Shown piece after piece: positions 6,883 through 10,471 of a stretch of 10,471 nt of DNA. Under the pieces are notes generated by a model that was not told where the DNA came from, did no database searches, and worked only from the letters and a program-made list of their open reading frames with translations. Source of the stretch: Planctomycetaceae bacterium (GTDB taxonomy: Bacteria > Planctomycetota > Planctomycetia > Pirellulales > Thermoguttaceae); NCBI GenBank assembly GCA_031276415.1, contig JAISNF010000426.1, positions 1-10,471 of the forward strand. The letters are read 5' to 3'. Position numbers and translations under genes: made by a program. Positions within the stretch are counted from its first letter, which is position 1; every line of letters begins with the position of its first letter.

Positions 6883-6894
6883 AAAAGGTGAAAC

Positions 6895-6945
6895 GTTTTC
6901 AATCCGCTTGCGTCACTATTAACTATTCACTACTAACTATTAACT
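6895..6945. repeat. half copy of the palindromic hairpin element, copy 3
   Basis: Contains CCGCTTGCG followed by a run of ACTATTAACTATTCACTACTAACTATTAAC-like units, matching the right arm of the copies at 4351-4390 and 608-641. The opposite arm is absent, so this is a truncated member. Confidence 0.6.
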
Positions 6946-6952
6946 TTATCCT

Positions 6953-7159
6953 GCCCTTTTAGGGCGTTGATGGGGTGGGACGTTACCCGCCGCGTTGCGC
7001 GGCGGGCTGGCTTGTGTTGCCTCTTCAGGGCGTAGGAAACAACACAAATTACCATTACTTAATCTAATTCACTGTCGGCGAGTACGCCGACCAATGTTTA
7101 CGGCGAAACATTGGGCTACCTTTTGAATTTGTAATCATCAGGTAGGCGATCCCTTCGCC
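6953..7159. repeat. array of short perfect hairpins (dispersed repeat or structured RNA)
   Basis: Successive hairpins: GCCC/GGGC (6953-6956/6962-6965); a nine-pair GC stem CCCGCCGCG/CGCGGCGGG (6986-6994/6998-7006) with a TTG loop; TTGTGTTG/CAACACAA (7012-7019/7040-7047); GTCGGCG/CGCCGAC (7074-7080/7085-7091); CCAATGTTT/AAACATTGG (7091-7099/7106-7114); GGCGA/TCGCC (7145-7149/7155-7159). CTACC (7116-7120) can also pair with GGTAG (7141-7145). The array follows the ABC ATPase stop by about 60 bases on the minus strand. From memory, similar GCCCTGAAAGGGC..CAACGCCCT blocks recur in planctomycete and Bacteroidota genomes, which favours a dispersed repeat, but a transcribed structured RNA is not excluded. 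GC content is far above the flanks. Confidence 0.7.
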
Positions 7160-7218
7160 GAAGAGTTTTCACCCACGGTCGCAACGGTTGATGTTGTTTT
7201 CTGTTTTTGACCGGAAAA

Positions 7219-8529
<1,311 letters not shown>

Positions 8530-8571
8530 AAAAATTTGTCATAAAATAAAGTTATAAAAATAAAATGAAAC

Positions 8572-8607
8572 ATTATACAATTATACAAAATAGAAAAATC
8601 GAAACAA
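8572..8607 (-). promoter_or_regulatory. candidate promoter for the ABC ATPase gene
   Basis: Two TATAAT hexamers on the minus strand (plus positions 8580-8585 and 8572-8577) lie in the 114-base gap before the ATPase. The first has TTGTTT (8602-8607) 16 bases upstream, a three-of-six -35 match. This suggests the ATPase is transcribed apart from the upstream permease gene. The AT-rich context makes chance matches likely. Confidence 0.35.
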
Positions 8608-8643
8608 TGATTTATATTAACGTAATTAATATTGACGTGGTGA

Positions 8644-9480
8644 TTAGCACTTACGGCGTAAAAGTGAAACAAGATAACCAACAGCAGCAACCATGACAAT
8701 AGTCGGACCTGAAGAAAGATTGAAGAAAACACTGATGAAAAGACCAAACCATGTAACAATCCAACCAAACAGAACCGCAAGAACACAAATCGGAAAAAGC
8801 CGTTTGGCAAATCGACAAGCAGTCGCCGCCGGAAGCGTCAACATGGCAATGACCAACACAATACCAACAATCCGAACCAATAAAACAACAGTCAACGCCG
8901 TTAAAATAAGTAACAGTTGAAAATAAAATACCGTCGGAATACCACGAAGACGTGAAAATTCTTCGTCAAAACAAACCGCTTCAAGACGTTTGAAAAAAAT
9001 CAGAACAAGAAAAAAAACAATAATACTAAGCAGTAAAACCAAAAGAACGTCGGTTTTGGTAATAAGAAGAATGTTACCAAAAAGATAATTTGAAATATTG
9101 ATATTGCCCGGCGTCAATTCAAAAAGCAACAAACCCAATGCCATTCCAACCGCCCAAATAACACCAATTATTGTATCCTCACGTTCTTTCGCCCGATTTT
9201 GAATCAGACCAATCAACATCGCACAAAAAACAGCAACAAGAACCGAAACGCCCATTGGTAAAAATGAAACGGTTATGGTGGTTCCAATGCAACTAACCAA
9301 AAGATATTGACAATAAAGCCCGACTCCAATGCCGCCAAAGGCACAATGAGCAATGGCTCCGGCAAGATAACCAATTCGGCGAACAACAACAAATGTCCCA
9401 ATTAAACCAAACGGAATTGCAGCAATGGCTCCAATCAGGAACGCCCGTTGCATAAACGGTAACTGAAAAGTTTCAAACAT
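8644..9480 (-). CDS. ABC-3 family metal-ion (zinc/manganese) permease
   Basis: Inner membrane permease of the ZnuB/MntB/TroC family, which imports Zn2+ or Mn2+ with a ZnuC-type ATPase and a ZnuA-type binding protein. The 278 residues form about eight hydrophobic segments (roughly 13-33, 38-60, 66-92, 104-122, 131-163, 185-220, 228-252, 257-275). Family marks are VVVRRIGYLAGAIAHCAFGG (31-50, His45), the cytoplasmic FDEEFSRLRGIP (171-182), VRIVGIVLVIAMLTLPAAT (202-220) and SGPTIVMVA near the end. Ion choice cannot be told from sequence. No cognate ATPase or binding protein is in the window: the gene downstream is a polysaccharide-type ATPase and the genes upstream are DUF2442/DUF4160. The start at 9480 gives a normal N-terminus but lacks an obvious Shine-Dalgarno sequence. 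Confidence 0.9.
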   Translation of the reverse strand: MFETFQLPFMQRAFLIGAIAAIPFGLIGTFVVVRRIGYLAGAIAHCAFGGIGVGLYCQYLLVSCIGTTITVSFLPMGVSVLVAVFCAMLIGLIQNRAKEREDTIIGVIWAVGMALGLLLFELTPGNINISNYLFGNILLITKTDVLLVLLLSIIVFFLVLIFFKRLEAVCFDEEFSRLRGIPTVFYFQLLLILTALTVVLLVRIVGIVLVIAMLTLPAATACRFAKRLFPICVLAVLFGWIVTWFGLFISVFFNLSSGPTIVMVAAVGYLVSLLRRKC

Positions 9481-9585
9481 AAACGTAACATTGATTCTGC
9501 GTTAATCCAAACTCCAATAAACCAAACATTAAATAATTACAAAAATAAAAATATAAAATTCTGTAATTATTCACATTAATAATCC

Positions 9586-9613
9586 GGTAATCATTTGTAA
9601 TTGTCTGTAATTG
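9586..9613. promoter_or_regulatory. helically phased GTAAT repeats upstream of the permease
   Basis: GTAAT occurs at 9587, 9597 and 9607, exactly ten bases apart, the last two within identical TGTAATTG units (9596-9603, 9606-9613). A further TGTAATTA is at 9562-9569. Spacing by one helix turn is what a regulator operator could look like, for example for a metal-responsive repressor. The sequence does not match a Zur or MntR box that I know. The rest of 9481-9701 is AT-rich without a gene. Confidence 0.25.
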
Positions 9614-9701
9614 TTTATGTTTATTGGAGTGAACGGTTAATAATAATGAAACTTCATTATAGATGAAAGTAATTGCAAGAGCAAGAGTGAGTTAAATGCG
9701 G

Positions 9702-9992
9702 TTACTGTTTTTGTTGCGGTAAAGTCGGTTCAGAATCCATGTACAAAACATCAGGACAAATATCTTGTTCATTAGGCCACTCAACCGTTCCTGCATTCAC
9801 TCGCGCACAACGAAAATAACCGATATTCTGTAATTCCCGAAAGATTCCCTTATCAAGCAATGGTTTCATATCGTAACTCTTAACTTCGCCATTGGTAAAT
9901 GTTAGCGTCAACGTATAATCGTCGTTTGGAACAACTCGTACAACACGCGGTCCCAACGGTTTTTTACCATACACAATTTCATCGTCTTTCAT
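9702..9992 (-). CDS. DUF2442 domain protein
   Basis: Small soluble protein of the DUF2442 family, about 96 residues from the ATG at 9992. The recognisable core runs from RVVRVVPNDDYTLTLTFTNG through DKGIFREL and YFRCARVNAGTVEWPNEQDI to PDVLYMDSE, which covers the whole domain. The molecular role is unknown. It directly follows the DUF4160 gene: with this start the spacing is a single base, so the two are translationally coupled. An alternative ATG at 10022 would add ten residues and overlap the upstream gene, but lacks a ribosome binding site. DUF2442 and DUF4160 genes are frequent partners and have been suspected to form a toxin-antitoxin-like pair; which would be which is not evident here. 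Confidence 0.85.
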   Translation of the reverse strand: MKDDEIVYGKKPLGPRVVRVVPNDDYTLTLTFTNGEVKSYDMKPLLDKGIFRELQNIGYFRCARVNAGTVEWPNEQDICPDVLYMDSEPTLPQQKQ

Positions 9993-9993
9993 T

Positions 9994-10260
9994 TTATTTT
10001 TGAATCTTAAATAGAGGCTCATTGTTCATCGCCAATTTCCAGTTCGCCAGCAACTCTTCTTCATGTTCCGCAATCCAACCTTGTATCATTTTTGTTTGAC
10101 GTTTGGGCATTGTTCCCGTCAGTATTTCACCGTCGGGAATACCGAAAACAGCATTATCGTTTTGATATTCGGCATGAATATGAGGAAGATGATGCGGCTC
10201 ACCTTTTTCCCAAAACATACGGATAATAATTCCGCAAAACATTGAAATTGTTGGGGACAT
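9994..10260 (-). CDS. DUF4160 domain protein
   Basis: An 88-residue small protein of the DUF4160 family, full length. Typical features are the start SPTISMFCGIIIRMFW, the His-rich motif PHHLPHIHAEYQ (22-33), GIPDGEILTGTMPKRQ (40-55), and WIAEHEEELLANWKLA (62-77) near the end. The family usually has PPHFHAEY; here two extra residues give a longer His cluster (His23, 24, 27, 29), which could bind a metal or nucleic acid, but this is inference. The start has an AAGGAG (10268-10273) seven bases upstream, and a near-consensus promoter lies just beyond. It is the first gene of a two-gene operon with DUF2442. Function is unknown. Confidence 0.88.
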   Translation of the reverse strand: MSPTISMFCGIIIRMFWEKGEPHHLPHIHAEYQNDNAVFGIPDGEILTGTMPKRQTKMIQGWIAEHEEELLANWKLAMNNEPLFKIQK

Positions 10261-10299
10261 TATGATTCTCCTTTTTCAAAAATTATAGTTAATCAAATT

Positions 10300-10328
10300 A
10301 TTCTACCAACATTTTGTGTAACTGTCAA
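10300..10328 (-). promoter_or_regulatory. sigma70-type promoter of the DUF4160-DUF2442 operon
   Basis: On the minus strand, TTGACA (10323-10328) and TAGAAT (10300-10305) are separated by exactly 17 bases. This is a perfect -35 with a one-mismatch -10, the best promoter in the window. Transcription would start near 10293, giving a leader of about 33 bases with AAGGAG at 10268-10273 before the ATG at 10260. The -35 box lies a few bases from a CACAGAG-type repeat. Confidence 0.65.
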
Positions 10329-10333
10329 TTTTA

Positions 10334-10370
10334 TTAACCACAGAGGACACAAAGTTCACAGAGGAGGAAA
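10334..10370. repeat. CACAGAG-type repeat, single copy
   Basis: Starts TTAACCACAGAGGACACA and continues with AAGTTCACAGAGGAGG; same family and orientation as the left arm at 4464-4506. The remaining bases to the window end (10371-10471) carry a loose GATTACG/CGCAGATT motif and no gene. Confidence 0.8.
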
Positions 10371-10471
10371 ATAAAATTGACCATAGATTACGTAAAATTT
10401 CGCAGATTATTTTTGAAAATACGAAGCAACGAAATAGACAACCTTTTAGTTTTGTTTGTTTTGTATTCCCC

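Noticed and set aside
6953..7159. CRISPR array
   Set aside because: The hairpins differ in sequence and there is no regular repeat-spacer pattern or cas gene.

Overview
The window is most likely chromosomal DNA of a Planctomycetota bacterium, possibly from a host-gut lineage. The signs are a phosphate-selective-porin-like outer membrane protein with a long proline-rich periplasmic linker, a secreted S46 peptidase, a Gram-negative type polysaccharide-export ATPase, AT-rich spacers full of palindromic repeats, and 'CACAGAG' repeats of a kind I associate with planctomycetes and similar genomes. This assignment is an inference from gene content; no rRNA or other marker gene is present.

Layout, left to right. 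Bases 1-436 are the 3' end of a group II intron: a domain V hairpin with a CGC catalytic triad and a GAAA loop, a three-base joint, a domain VI base stem and a CTACTCTAC 3' end. The rest of the intron lies outside the window. All six confident protein genes are on the minus strand. They are a long-chain polyprenyl diphosphate synthase (739-1728), a secreted S46-family serine peptidase (2057 to about 4117), an outer-membrane porin (4650 to about 6446), a Wzt-like ABC transporter ATPase with a C-terminal cargo-binding domain (7219-8529), an ABC-3 family metal-ion permease (8644-9480), and a two-gene unit of DUF2442 (9702 to about 9992) and DUF4160 (9994-10260). The last pair has its own near-consensus promoter.

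The spacers are unusually large and structured. They hold a family of roughly 80-90 bp hairpin elements (560-641, 4301-4390, and a half copy near 6895-6945), copies of a CACAGAG-type repeat (one inverted pair at 4464-4506/4561-4601, one at 10334-10370, and a truncated one near 533-545), an array of at least five short perfect hairpins at 6953-7159, a two-part hairpin at 1946-1995, and several short tandem duplications.

The genes do not form one pathway. They share a cell-envelope theme: isoprenoid carrier or quinone side chain, secreted peptidase, outer membrane porin, polysaccharide export ATPase and metal uptake permease. Both ABC components lack their usual partners nearby: no Wzm permease beside the ATPase, and no ZnuC/ZnuA beside the permease. 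Apart from DUF4160-DUF2442, spacers over 100 bp suggest mostly single-gene transcription units. I found no convincing wholly new system. The intron end, the hairpin array, the orphan ATPase with a cysteine cluster and the DUF4160/DUF2442 pair most deserve a second look.
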